From Anaerococcus murdochii (GTDB lineage Bacteria > Bacillota > Clostridia > Tissierellales > Peptoniphilaceae): DNA of 64,000 bases. A program made the translations under genes and the position numbers. Shown here in pieces: positions 45,761 to 52,864 of this stretch (positions are counted from its first letter, which is position 1; each line of letters begins with the position of its first letter). Location: assembly GCF_019957155.1 (NCBI RefSeq), contig NZ_JAIPME010000002.1, positions 1,550,001 through 1,614,000 of the forward strand. Direction: 5' to 3'. Under the pieces are notes generated by a model. The model was not told the origin of the DNA, made no database searches, and saw only the letters and a list, made by a program, of their open reading frames with translations.

Positions 45761-46569
45761 TGAATGTAGTTGGAATAAGATTTAAAGATGCGGGAAAGAT
45801 ATATTATTTTTTCGCTAATAATTTAATTCTGAATTTTAAGGACAAGGTAATAGTAGAAAGCTCGAATGGTTTGGAACTAGCGGAAGTTGCCTTGGCCAAT
45901 ATTGAAATAGATGAAAAGAAGTTTGATAAAACTCTTTCACCAGTTATAAGAAAGGCGACAGAAAAAGACCTAGATATTTATAGGCAAAACCTAGAAGATT
46001 CTGAAGAAGCAATTAGAATTGCCCAAGAAAAGGCGAATTTCTATAGGCTAAAAATGAAAATAGTCGATAGTGAATATAGTTTTGATAGGACAAAAATCAC
46101 TTTTTATTTCACAGCTGATAAGAGAGTTGACTTTAGATCACTTGTTAAAGACCTTGCCTCTATATTTAGAAATAGGATAGAACTAAGACAAATAGGGGTG
46201 AGGGACCACGCTAAGCTTAAGGGATTTTATGGAACATGTGGACAGAAGTCTTGCTGTTCAAGATTTATGTCTGATTTTTCGCCTCTATCTATAAAAATGG
46301 CCAAGGATCAAGGAATCACCCTAGATCCTGCAAAAATTTCTGGTATTTGCGGTAGGCTAATGTGTTGTCTTTCTTTTGAGGAAGAAAATTATGTTAGGGC
46401 TAGAAGATATATGCCAAGACCAGGAACTATGGTTCAAACAGAAGATGGAGAGGGTATCGTCCTTACTAATGACTTTGTAAAAGAAATGTGCAAGGTGAGA
46501 GTAAAGACAGAGGACGATGTAGAAATAGAAGAATATTATAAGGCAAGCGACCTTGTCAAATGTAAATGA
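45760..46569 (+). CDS. ricT: PSP1-domain protein RicT (YaaT)
   Basis: Component of the Ric complex that acts with RNase Y in mRNA processing in Bacillus. The 269 residues contain the PSP1 domain (YYFFANNLILNFKDKVIVESSNGLELAEV near the start). The cysteine-rich signature GTCGQKSCCSRFMSDFSPLSIKMAKDQ and ISGICGRLMCCLSFEEE (about 160-205) probably holds iron-sulfur clusters. Its stop codon lies inside the perfect Fur box at 46567. Confidence 0.94.
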   Translation: MNVVGIRFKDAGKIYYFFANNLILNFKDKVIVESSNGLELAEVALANIEIDEKKFDKTLSPVIRKATEKDLDIYRQNLEDSEEAIRIAQEKANFYRLKMKIVDSEYSFDRTKITFYFTADKRVDFRSLVKDLASIFRNRIELRQIGVRDHAKLKGFYGTCGQKSCCSRFMSDFSPLSIKMAKDQGITLDPAKISGICGRLMCCLSFEEENYVRARRYMPRPGTMVQTEDGEGIVLTNDFVKEMCKVRVKTEDDVEIEEYYKASDLVKCK

Positions 46570-46581
46570 TAATTATTATCA
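46567..46581 (+). promoter_or_regulatory. Perfect Fur box upstream of the ferredoxin gene
   Basis: TGATAATTATTATCA fits all 15 positions of the 7-1-7 Fur box. It lies about 55 bases before the -35 box of the ferredoxin promoter and includes the ricT stop. A weaker copy (11 of 15) is at 46590-46604. Confidence 0.75.
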
Positions 46582-46635
46582 ATTTGCATAAATAATCATT
46601 ATTTTCCGTTTTTAGGTATAAAAATATAAAAAAAG

Positions 46636-46664
46636 TTGACATTTGGTGTATATAGTTGTATACT
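46636..46664 (+). promoter_or_regulatory. Promoter of the ferredoxin gene
   Basis: TTGACA (46636-46641) and TATACT (46659-46664) are 17 bases apart. AGGAGG follows 18 bases downstream. Confidence 0.85.
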
Positions 46665-46692
46665 AATCATATAACAAATATAGGAGGAAATT

Positions 46693-46866
46693 ATGGCATA
46701 CAAAATAGATGAAAATGTTTGTATTTCTTGCGGTTCATGCGAAGGTGAATGCCCAGTAGGAGCAATCTCACAAGGCGATGCAGCTTATGAAATAGATTCA
46801 AATGCATGTATTGATTGTGGTGCTTGTGCAGCAGTTTGCCCAGTTGAAGCAATCGATCAAGAATAA
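46693..46866 (+). CDS. 2[4Fe-4S] ferredoxin (clostridial type)
   Basis: Small electron carrier of 57 residues. Two CxxCxxCxxxCP motifs are complete: CISCGSCEGECPVGA and CIDCGACAAVCPVEA, each for one 4Fe-4S cluster. Length and start MAYKIDENVC match clostridial ferredoxins, which serve pyruvate:ferredoxin oxidoreductase and hydrogenases. AGGAGG lies before ATG 46693. The upstream Fur boxes suggest iron-responsive expression. Confidence 0.97.
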   Translation: MAYKIDENVCISCGSCEGECPVGAISQGDAAYEIDSNACIDCGACAAVCPVEAIDQE

Positions 46867-46884
46867 TATACTACATAAAAAAAC

Positions 46885-46909
46885 AAAGGCTCCCTTGGGG
46901 GTCTTTTTA
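46885..46909 (+). terminator. Terminator after the ferredoxin gene
   Basis: AAAGGCTCCC pairs with GGGGGTCTTT with wobble pairs, followed by a T-run. Confidence 0.75.
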
Positions 46910-47141
46910 TTTTTCTCGATTCTTCTCTTAGATTATAGTAGAGTTTTAAAACTCATATATTTTTTTGAAAAACTTTATGGAGAATATAGGTACAATATAT
47001 TTTTTAAAAGCAGTTGTGGATTAACTTATTTAGTTATATCAACATTTTAAGTATGAAGATTAAAATTTTATTTAAGTTGAAAATAATTATAGAATGGATA
47101 TCTGAAAATAATTGTTAAAATCAAAACCCTAAAATCTGAAC
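46910..47141. other. Non-coding A+T-rich stretch left of the IS element
   Basis: I see no convincing gene, promoter or RNA here. A 14-base stretch (ATTGTTAAAATCAA, 47111-47124) recurs on the other side of the IS at 48807-48820. Confidence 0.5.
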
Positions 47142-47161
47142 TGACCCCCAAAAGTTAGACC
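47137..47161 (+). repeat. Left inverted repeat of the IS element
   Basis: It shares the core GACCCC, AAAGTT and GACC with the right repeat; 19 of 25 positions agree. The outer bases agree less well, so the true tip is probably TGACCCC at 47142. Confidence 0.8.
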
Positions 47162-47192
47162 AAAAAACTAACTAAAGGAGGTCAGTTTTTTA

Positions 47193-47786
47193 ATGGCAAA
47201 ATATAGCACAGAATTCAAAATGAAAGTAGTAAAAGAATATTTAGAATCCAATATCTCATATAGATCTTTATCAGATAAATATTGCATACCGGATAAAAGT
47301 GTAATAAGAAGATGGGTAAATGCATACAAATCACAAGGCTATGAAGGACTAAAAGTAAAAAGAGAAAATACACAATATACTTTGGAATTTAAGTTAAATG
47401 TAGTAAACTTGTACTTAACAGGAGAAATGTCCTATCAAAGCCTAGCAAATGAATTAAAGATAAACAATCCATTAATGATAGCAAGATGGGTAATAGACTT
47501 TAGAGAAAAAGGCATAGAAGGACTGAAATCTAAAAAGAGAGGAAGACCTTCAAAAATGTCAAAATCCCCAAAAAAATCAAAAGATACTAAAATAGAATCA
47601 TCAGCACAATTAACCAACGAAGAAGATAATTCCTTAAATGAAGCACAACTAAAAGAAAAAATAAAGAAATTAGAAGAAAAAAACTATTGGCTCCAACTAG
47701 AAAATGATGCAATAAAAAAAAAGATAGAATTATCTCAAATGACAGATACAGAAATAAGACAATTGCTGAAACAATTGAAGTCTTAA
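47193..47786 (+). CDS. IS3-family transposase OrfA (helix-turn-helix protein)
   Basis: The 197 residues carry two tandem helix-turn-helix units (KYSTEFKMKVVKEYLESNISYRSLSDKYCIPDKSVIRRWVNAY and the related YTLEFKLNVVNLYLTGEMSYQSLANELKINNPLMIARWV). A basic linker (KKRGRPSKMSKSPKKSK) and a leucine-zipper-like coiled coil (EAQLKEKIKKLEEKNYWLQLENDAIKKKI) follow. It binds the IS ends and dimerises. AAAGGAGG precedes ATG 47193. Near its 3' end the slippery site allows a -1 shift into orfB. Confidence 0.94.
   Translation: MAKYSTEFKMKVVKEYLESNISYRSLSDKYCIPDKSVIRRWVNAYKSQGYEGLKVKRENTQYTLEFKLNVVNLYLTGEMSYQSLANELKINNPLMIARWVIDFREKGIEGLKSKKRGRPSKMSKSPKKSKDTKIESSAQLTNEEDNSLNEAQLKEKIKKLEEKNYWLQLENDAIKKKIELSQMTDTEIRQLLKQLKS
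47717..47723 (+). other. Programmed -1 frameshift site A-AAA-AAG
   Basis: The heptamer A AAA AAG is in the orfA reading phase within a run of nine A. A -1 slip places the ribosome in the orfB frame, which is open from here to 48643. The fusion would be about 483 residues (177 from OrfA, 306 from the orfB frame). Confidence 0.8.
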
Positions 47787-47809
47787 GAAGTAAATACAAA
47801 CTAAAAGAC

Positions 47810-48643
47810 TTGTTAAAATACTTTAATATTGCCAAATCAACATACATGTATTGGCAAAAACGATTAAATAAACCAAATAAAGATATAGAAATAGAAAAGA
47901 AAATACTTAAGATAAGAAAAGACAATCCAAACTATGGCTACAGAAGAATAACAGCTATGTTAAAAAGATCAGGACTAATAATAAACAAAAAGAAAGTACA
48001 AAGATTAGTTCAAAAGTTAAAACTTCAAGTAAAAAGTTATTCACGAAAATCTAGAAAATACTCATCCTACAAAGGACAAGTAGGAAAAATATCAGACAAC
48101 AAAATAAAAAGAAACTTCAAAGTAGAAAAACCATACATAAAAATAACAACAGACACAACAGAATTTAAGTATTTAGAAAAAGATAAAACAGGAACCTACC
48201 AAATAAAGAAACTCTATCTAAACCCATACCTAGACATGTACAACAGTGAAATACTAAGCTATGAAATATCAAAACAACCAACAATAGAACCAATCTTGAA
48301 AGCCTTAGACAAAGCAATAAAGTTAACTAACAAAACAAAAGAAAAAAGAATATTCCACTCAGATCAAGGATGGGCATATCAAAAAAATCAATACACATCA
48401 AGACTTGAAACAAACGGCATCACCCAATCTATGTCCAGAAAAGGCAACTGCTTAGACAACTCACCAATGGAAAACTTCTTTGGAATATTAAAACAAGAAA
48501 TATATTACGGAAGAAAATTCTATTCATACGAACACTTAAAACAGACAATAGAAGATTTCATAAAATATTACAACGAAGAAAGAATAAAAGAAAAATTAGG
48601 ATACTTATCACCAATAGAATACAGAAAGAAGAATGCAGCATAA
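47810..48643 (+). CDS. IS3-family transposase OrfB (DDE integrase)
   Basis: Catalytic part of the transposase. From the first ATG it has 277 residues, but the frame is open back to 47723 and continues the IS3 pattern (IAETIEVLRSKYKLKDLLKYFNIAKSTYMYWQKR), so the working form is probably the OrfAB frameshift fusion. The HTH_21-like segment IRKDNPNYGYRRITAML is followed by the rve domain with the acidic triad: TTDTTEF, HSDQGWAYQ and DNSPMENFFGILKQE. The end YNEERIKEKLGYLSPIEYRKK is typical of the family. Confidence 0.94.
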   Translation: MLKYFNIAKSTYMYWQKRLNKPNKDIEIEKKILKIRKDNPNYGYRRITAMLKRSGLIINKKKVQRLVQKLKLQVKSYSRKSRKYSSYKGQVGKISDNKIKRNFKVEKPYIKITTDTTEFKYLEKDKTGTYQIKKLYLNPYLDMYNSEILSYEISKQPTIEPILKALDKAIKLTNKTKEKRIFHSDQGWAYQKNQYTSRLETNGITQSMSRKGNCLDNSPMENFFGILKQEIYYGRKFYSYEHLKQTIEDFIKYYNEERIKEKLGYLSPIEYRKKNAA

Positions 48644-48646
48644 AAA

Positions 48647-48713
48647 TTTCCTACCCCTAGGGGTAGGAAAGAACAAAGAAATACCAGAGCTAGTTTAGTT
48701 CTAACTCTGGTAT
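48647..48713 (+). other. Two tandem hairpins between orfB and the right IS end
   Basis: A perfect 24-bp palindrome lies at 48647-48670 (TTTCCTACCCCT and its complement). Ten bases later ATACCAGAG (48681-48689) pairs with CTCTGGTAT (48705-48713). Neither has a T-run, so they are not simple terminators. They may limit transcription through the element or act in the transposase mRNA. Confidence 0.6.
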
Positions 48714-48715
48714 TA

Positions 48716-48740
48716 GGTCCAACTTTGTGGGGTCACCTTA
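48716..48740 (-). repeat. Right inverted repeat of the IS element
   Basis: The complement of this stretch aligns with the left repeat at 19 of 25 positions. The likely tip is the A of GGGGTCA at 48735. Confidence 0.8.
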
Positions 48741-48807
48741 ATCCAAATGTGGATATTGGGGGTTTTTAATTTTCCCTATGCTTATATTAAAAAAAATCAA
48801 ATAAACA

Positions 48808-48835
48808 TTGTTAAAATCAAGGAATTTGATATAAT
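48808..48835 (+). promoter_or_regulatory. Promoter of the downstream membrane-protein operon
   Basis: TTGTTA (48808-48813) and TATAAT (48830-48835) are 16 bases apart. GGAGAC precedes ATG 48853. Confidence 0.6.
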
Positions 48836-48852
48836 TATATAATGGAGACAAT

Positions 48853-50013
48853 ATGGATATAGACGTAATAATAAATCAAATTTACAATTTAATATTAGAT
48901 AACCAAATATTGGGTTTTGCCATTGGTGGTTTTGTAGTTTTGCTTTTAATTTTTATTATATCAAAGACTTTTAGAAAGTCTGGTCTATTTTTATTAGCCA
49001 ACACATTTTTGATTGATTACACCATTAGGTCCTTGCCATTCCAAATCTATACCTATTATCCAATAGTCCAACAAATAATAACCGGGCTTTATGTTCTTGG
49101 ATTTTTAAATTTCCTTATCAGGGTAATAGTAATGGTTGTAAAGATGAGCAAAAGAAAGACTAATGAAGAAGAAAAGTCAAGCCTTCAAAACTTTATGGAA
49201 TTTACAGGCATAAGACCATTTTTCCTAATGCTTATAATTAACCTAGTCAATTTTAATTCCTATATACCAAAAAATATCATTTCACTTCTAACAAGCCTAT
49301 CTTTTTTGTATATGGCCTTTAGAACACTTTATTCTACTTATTTATATTTAAGTGAAAAAGAAAGTCTACCTATAAAAGATGATATGGATTTTGATGATAT
49401 AAAGGCTTACCTTTATGATCCTGATGATAAGGCTAGTAAAAATTATGGAAGGATAGTTAGGAAGGATTTGAATAAGGAATCAAAACTAAGTATCGAGCCT
49501 AAAAATAAGAAAGCTAAAAAGGAAAAGTTTACTGACCCAATTTCCATTTCTGAAATAAATAAAGATGTTAGGGATATGGAAATGCTTAAAAATATCGAAA
49601 AAGACCTATCAGATAATGATGTGATTAAGTTAATTGAGGAGTCAAATCCAAATATTACAAAAATCTCCCTTACAAATCTTAAAACGGGAGATGAACATTC
49701 CTACACCAGCAAGCGTGCTAATTTCCACGTTGATGAAGACCATGAATATAAAATAAGTTTGAGTTTTGAAGAATATAATGACTATGATTATGGAAGATTT
49801 ATGGACCTTCTTATTGCCTACGGGGTGGAAAGGGAAGTTTATAAATTCGAACTTACTGTAATTTCAAAACTTAATGAGGATTTTAAACTGGTATTTTTTG
49901 ACCCAAGCCAAATTATAGATATAGATAAACAAGGAAATGTAAGGCCGTCTGGTAAAGATATATCAATGATTTTCCCTAAGTATAAGATAAATTTCATCAA
50001 GGGGAATTATTAG
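48853..50013 (+). CDS. Unknown membrane protein with cytoplasmic C-terminal domain
   Basis: The 386 residues fit no family I recognise. The first 170 residues have about five hydrophobic segments (ILGFAIGGFVVLLLIFIIS; LLANTFLIDY region; IITGLYVLGFLNFLIRVIVMVV; FFLMLIINLVNF; IISLLTSLSFLYMAF). A charged stretch of about 100 residues follows. The C-terminal domain of about 140 residues (KNIEKDLSDNDVIKLIEE to FPKYKINFIKGNY) has alternating beta-like segments and many Asp/Tyr. It abuts the TraX-family gene without a gap, so the two are co-expressed. Confidence 0.8.
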   Translation: MDIDVIINQIYNLILDNQILGFAIGGFVVLLLIFIISKTFRKSGLFLLANTFLIDYTIRSLPFQIYTYYPIVQQIITGLYVLGFLNFLIRVIVMVVKMSKRKTNEEEKSSLQNFMEFTGIRPFFLMLIINLVNFNSYIPKNIISLLTSLSFLYMAFRTLYSTYLYLSEKESLPIKDDMDFDDIKAYLYDPDDKASKNYGRIVRKDLNKESKLSIEPKNKKAKKEKFTDPISISEINKDVRDMEMLKNIEKDLSDNDVIKLIEESNPNITKISLTNLKTGDEHSYTSKRANFHVDEDHEYKISLSFEEYNDYDYGRFMDLLIAYGVEREVYKFELTVISKLNEDFKLVFFDPSQIIDIDKQGNVRPSGKDISMIFPKYKINFIKGNY

Positions 50014-50763
50014 ATGAGTGATAATAAAAATTTTATAAAAGCTTGGCAGGTTGATCGCCCTTATTTAACAAGCGGTCATTTAAAAATAATCGCCTGTGGT
50101 GCCATGTTTTTAAGTCACTTAGCCCAATGTGGATTATTATACATGTTAGAGTTTACCAAAATTGCAGATTTATTTATGCTGATTGGGAGAATTTCCATGC
50201 CACTTTTTTGCTTCATGGCTGCTCAGGGAATCTTACTGAGCAAAAATCCTAAAAATTATTTGAGTGGGCTATTAATCTTTGCTTTTTTATCGGAAATCCC
50301 ATTTGATCTGGCAAGTACAGGCTATTACTTTTTTATTTATAGCCAGAATGTATTCTTTTCCCTATTTTTGGGTGCATTTATGGTTTACCAATGGGAAAAG
50401 ATAAGGAAAAGTGAATTAAATGAGCTTTTAAAATTTTGCTTTGCTATCATAATTTTCTTAGGAATTTATTTTTTGGCAGGTTTTTTTATGACAGACTACG
50501 ATTCTAATGCTATTGTTGCTATTGGTCTATTATACTTGGCCAAGGAAAGTAGAATTTTAACGGCTCTTGCAATCCTAATAGGTTTTGCTTTTGAAGCAAG
50601 GATTGGTGGAGATTACTTATCAATACCCTACATGGTTTACCTATCAATTCCTCTAATATTTTTATATAATGGAAAAAGAGGTACCTATAATAAGTGGTAT
50701 TTTTATGCCTTTTATCCAGTCCATTTGATACTTATTTATTTATTGAAAATTATATTATTATAA
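50014..50763 (+). CDS. TraX-family membrane protein
   Basis: Polytopic protein of 249 residues with about eight hydrophobic segments. TraX features are HLKIIACGAMFLSHLAQ, RISMPLFCFMAAQGILLSKNPKNYL, FLSEIPFDLA near residue 92 and NVFFSLFLGAFMVY near 111. In F plasmids TraX acetylates pilin. Chromosomal homologues in Firmicutes are related to acyltransferases, with unknown substrates. No conjugation genes lie nearby, so the name should not suggest conjugation. The start follows the stop of the upstream gene directly. Confidence 0.88.
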   Translation: MSDNKNFIKAWQVDRPYLTSGHLKIIACGAMFLSHLAQCGLLYMLEFTKIADLFMLIGRISMPLFCFMAAQGILLSKNPKNYLSGLLIFAFLSEIPFDLASTGYYFFIYSQNVFFSLFLGAFMVYQWEKIRKSELNELLKFCFAIIIFLGIYFLAGFFMTDYDSNAIVAIGLLYLAKESRILTALAILIGFAFEARIGGDYLSIPYMVYLSIPLIFLYNGKRGTYNKWYFYAFYPVHLILIYLLKIILL

Positions 50764-50770
50764 GGAAAAT

Positions 50771-52864
50771 ATGAATATTACAGAAATTTTATCAAAAGAA
50801 TTAAATATTAATGAAGAAAGAATAGAAAATGTAATTAAACTTCTTGATGAAGGCTCAACTGTTGCCTTTATCGCTAGATACAGGAAGGAAGTTACAGGCA
50901 ATCTTACTGATGTTGAGATTAGAGAAATAGAAAAAAATCTTTCTAGACTTCGTAATATAGAAAAAAGACAGGAAGAAATTATAAAGTTAATTGACGAAAA
51001 AGGCCAATTAACAGATGAACTTAGGGAAGAAATTCTTGCAAGTAATTCTTTAACCATTCTTGAAGATATTTATGCCCCATATAAGTCAAGAAGAAAGACA
51101 AGGGCTGATATTGCAAGAGAATTCGGCTTAGAGAAATTTTTAGAAAAACTTCTTACAGAAATATCTAGCGAAGAAGAAGCTGTTGAGGCAGCTAAGGATT
51201 ATTTCCAGGAAGGTCTAGATTATGAAAAAGAAGTTATAGAAAGATCCCTTGATATCCTTGCTGAAGATATAGCAAATACAATTGATGCAAGAAATATAAT
51301 TAGGCGTGACGGTTTGTTGAGAGCATCTTTAATTACAAGTCTTAAGGCAGAAGATGATAATCTATACGAATCATACCATGATTTTTCTAAAAAATTAAAA
51401 GATCTTAAGTCTTTCCAGGTTCTAGCCATTAACAGAGCAGAAAAGGAAGACATACTTACTGTAAAAATCGAATTTTCAGACGCCTATAACAAAAGCCTAA
51501 TTTATAAGCTGGTTAGCCAGGATAGGGACTTTAATCCTTACCAAAAAGAATTAGTAGACTTAACTATAGATGATGCTTACAAGAGACTCATGCTTCCTTC
51601 AATTACAACAGAGCTTCGTAATAAGCTTACAGAAGAAGCAAGCGATGAATCAATTAGAGTTTTTGGAAATAACTTAAAACCTTATCTCCTACAAAGGCCT
51701 ATTAAGGGACAGGTGGTAATGGGTCTTGACCCTGGTTTTAGGACAGGATGTAAGGTTGCAGTCGTTGATAAAAACGGAAAATACCTAGACCAAGCTGTTA
51801 TTTATCCAGTAGAACCTCACAAAAAAGAAAAAGAAGCAATTGCAACCTTAAAATCCTTAATCGAAAAATATGGAGTAACTTTAATAGCTCTTGGAAATGC
51901 AACTGCTTCTAGGGAAACAGAACTTGTTGTTGATAAATTAATTAAGGAAGTAGATGGCGTTTCATATGCCATAGTAAACGAGGCTGGTGCCAGTGTTTAT
52001 TCTGCATCAAGCCTAGGCGAAGAAGAATTTCCTGACCTTGATGTTACCATCAGAGGTGCAATATCAATGGCAAGGCGCCTCCAAGACCCCATGGCTGAAC
52101 TTGTAAAAATTGAACCAAAACACATAGGTGTTGGCCAATACCAACACGACCTTGATGGGAAAAAACTTGACGAAGAGCTAGCAAAAGTTGTAGAAGATGC
52201 TGTAAATGAAGTTGGAGTTGCTATTAACAATGCTTCCTACAAGCTTTTATCCTACGTGTCAGGTCTAAACCAAAATCTCGCAAAGAGAATAGAAGAAGAC
52301 TTCAAAGATGGAAAGATTGTTTATAGGAAGGACCTCTTGGATGTGAAGGGATTGGGTAAAAAAACTTATGAACTTGCTGCAGGCTTTTTAAGGTTCCCAT
52401 CATCACCAGAAATCCTAGATAATACTGCAGTCCATCCAGAATCCTACAAAATAGCCAAAAAAATCCAAGGCTTAGATTTGGATAAGATTGATATAGAAAA
52501 GCTTGCCCAAGAACTTGAAGTGGGAATACCAACACTTGAGGATATTATTGCAGAGCTTAAGAAACCTGGACGTGATCCAAGGGAAGATAATCCAGAAGTC
52601 CTTACCAAAAAGGAAATAATGGGTATAGATGATTTGAAAGTTGGAATGGTTCTTAAAGGCAAGGTAAGAAATATAACTGACTTTGGTGCCTTTGTAGATA
52701 TCGGGGTTGGAACAGATGGTCTAGTTCATGTTTCAGAGATTTCCGATAAGTTTGTAAAAAATCCACATGATGAATTGACAAATTCGCAGGTGGTAAGTGT
52801 TAGGATTATAGAAATAGATAAGAAAAAAGAAAGAATTGGTCTTTCAATGAGGAGTGTGAATTAA
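50771..52864 (+). CDS. tex: RNA-binding transcription accessory protein Tex
   Basis: Nucleic-acid-binding protein of 697 residues, short compared with about 720-780 in other species. Regions in order are the N-terminal helical part (VIKLLDEGSTVAFIARYRKEVTGNLTDVEIREIE), the YqgF/RNase-H-like domain (VMGLDPGFRTGCKVAVVD, about 315), helix-hairpin-helix (ILDVKGLGKKTYELAAGFLRF type, about 520) and the S1 domain (LKVGMVLKGKVRNITDFGAFVDIGVGTDGLVHVSEIS, about 620). It shares one base with proS. Confidence 0.96.
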   Translation: MNITEILSKELNINEERIENVIKLLDEGSTVAFIARYRKEVTGNLTDVEIREIEKNLSRLRNIEKRQEEIIKLIDEKGQLTDELREEILASNSLTILEDIYAPYKSRRKTRADIAREFGLEKFLEKLLTEISSEEEAVEAAKDYFQEGLDYEKEVIERSLDILAEDIANTIDARNIIRRDGLLRASLITSLKAEDDNLYESYHDFSKKLKDLKSFQVLAINRAEKEDILTVKIEFSDAYNKSLIYKLVSQDRDFNPYQKELVDLTIDDAYKRLMLPSITTELRNKLTEEASDESIRVFGNNLKPYLLQRPIKGQVVMGLDPGFRTGCKVAVVDKNGKYLDQAVIYPVEPHKKEKEAIATLKSLIEKYGVTLIALGNATASRETELVVDKLIKEVDGVSYAIVNEAGASVYSASSLGEEEFPDLDVTIRGAISMARRLQDPMAELVKIEPKHIGVGQYQHDLDGKKLDEELAKVVEDAVNEVGVAINNASYKLLSYVSGLNQNLAKRIEEDFKDGKIVYRKDLLDVKGLGKKTYELAAGFLRFPSSPEILDNTAVHPESYKIAKKIQGLDLDKIDIEKLAQELEVGIPTLEDIIAELKKPGRDPREDNPEVLTKKEIMGIDDLKVGMVLKGKVRNITDFGAFVDIGVGTDGLVHVSEISDKFVKNPHDELTNSQVVSVRIIEIDKKKERIGLSMRSVN

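Larger units (their letters stand above)
47142..48735 (+). mobile_element. IS3-family insertion sequence (IS150-like)
   Basis: About 1594 bp from TGACCCC (47142) to GGGGTCA (48735), the 5'-TG...CA-3' ends usual for this family. Imperfect inverted repeats (47137-47161 and 48716-48740) match at 19 of 25 positions. It carries orfA and orfB in the -1 relation with a slippery A-AAA-AAG site. I find no matching target duplication at the flanks (AAC on the left, CCT on the right), so it may be an old or rearranged insertion. It separates the ferredoxin gene from the next operon and disrupts no recognisable gene. Confidence 0.92.

Noticed and set aside
46802-47050. 82-codon open frame across the ferredoxin end and the IS flank
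   Set aside because: It overlaps the ferredoxin in another frame and runs through its terminator. Its translation is not protein-like.
47137-48740. Target-site duplication at the IS ends
   Set aside because: Neither 3-, 4- nor 5-base flanks agree for the likely tips (47142 and 48735) or for the longer repeat alignment.
50014-50763. Conjugative element suggested by TraX
   Set aside because: No relaxase, coupling protein, type IV secretion or integrase gene is near. TraX homologues are common chromosomal genes in Firmicutes.
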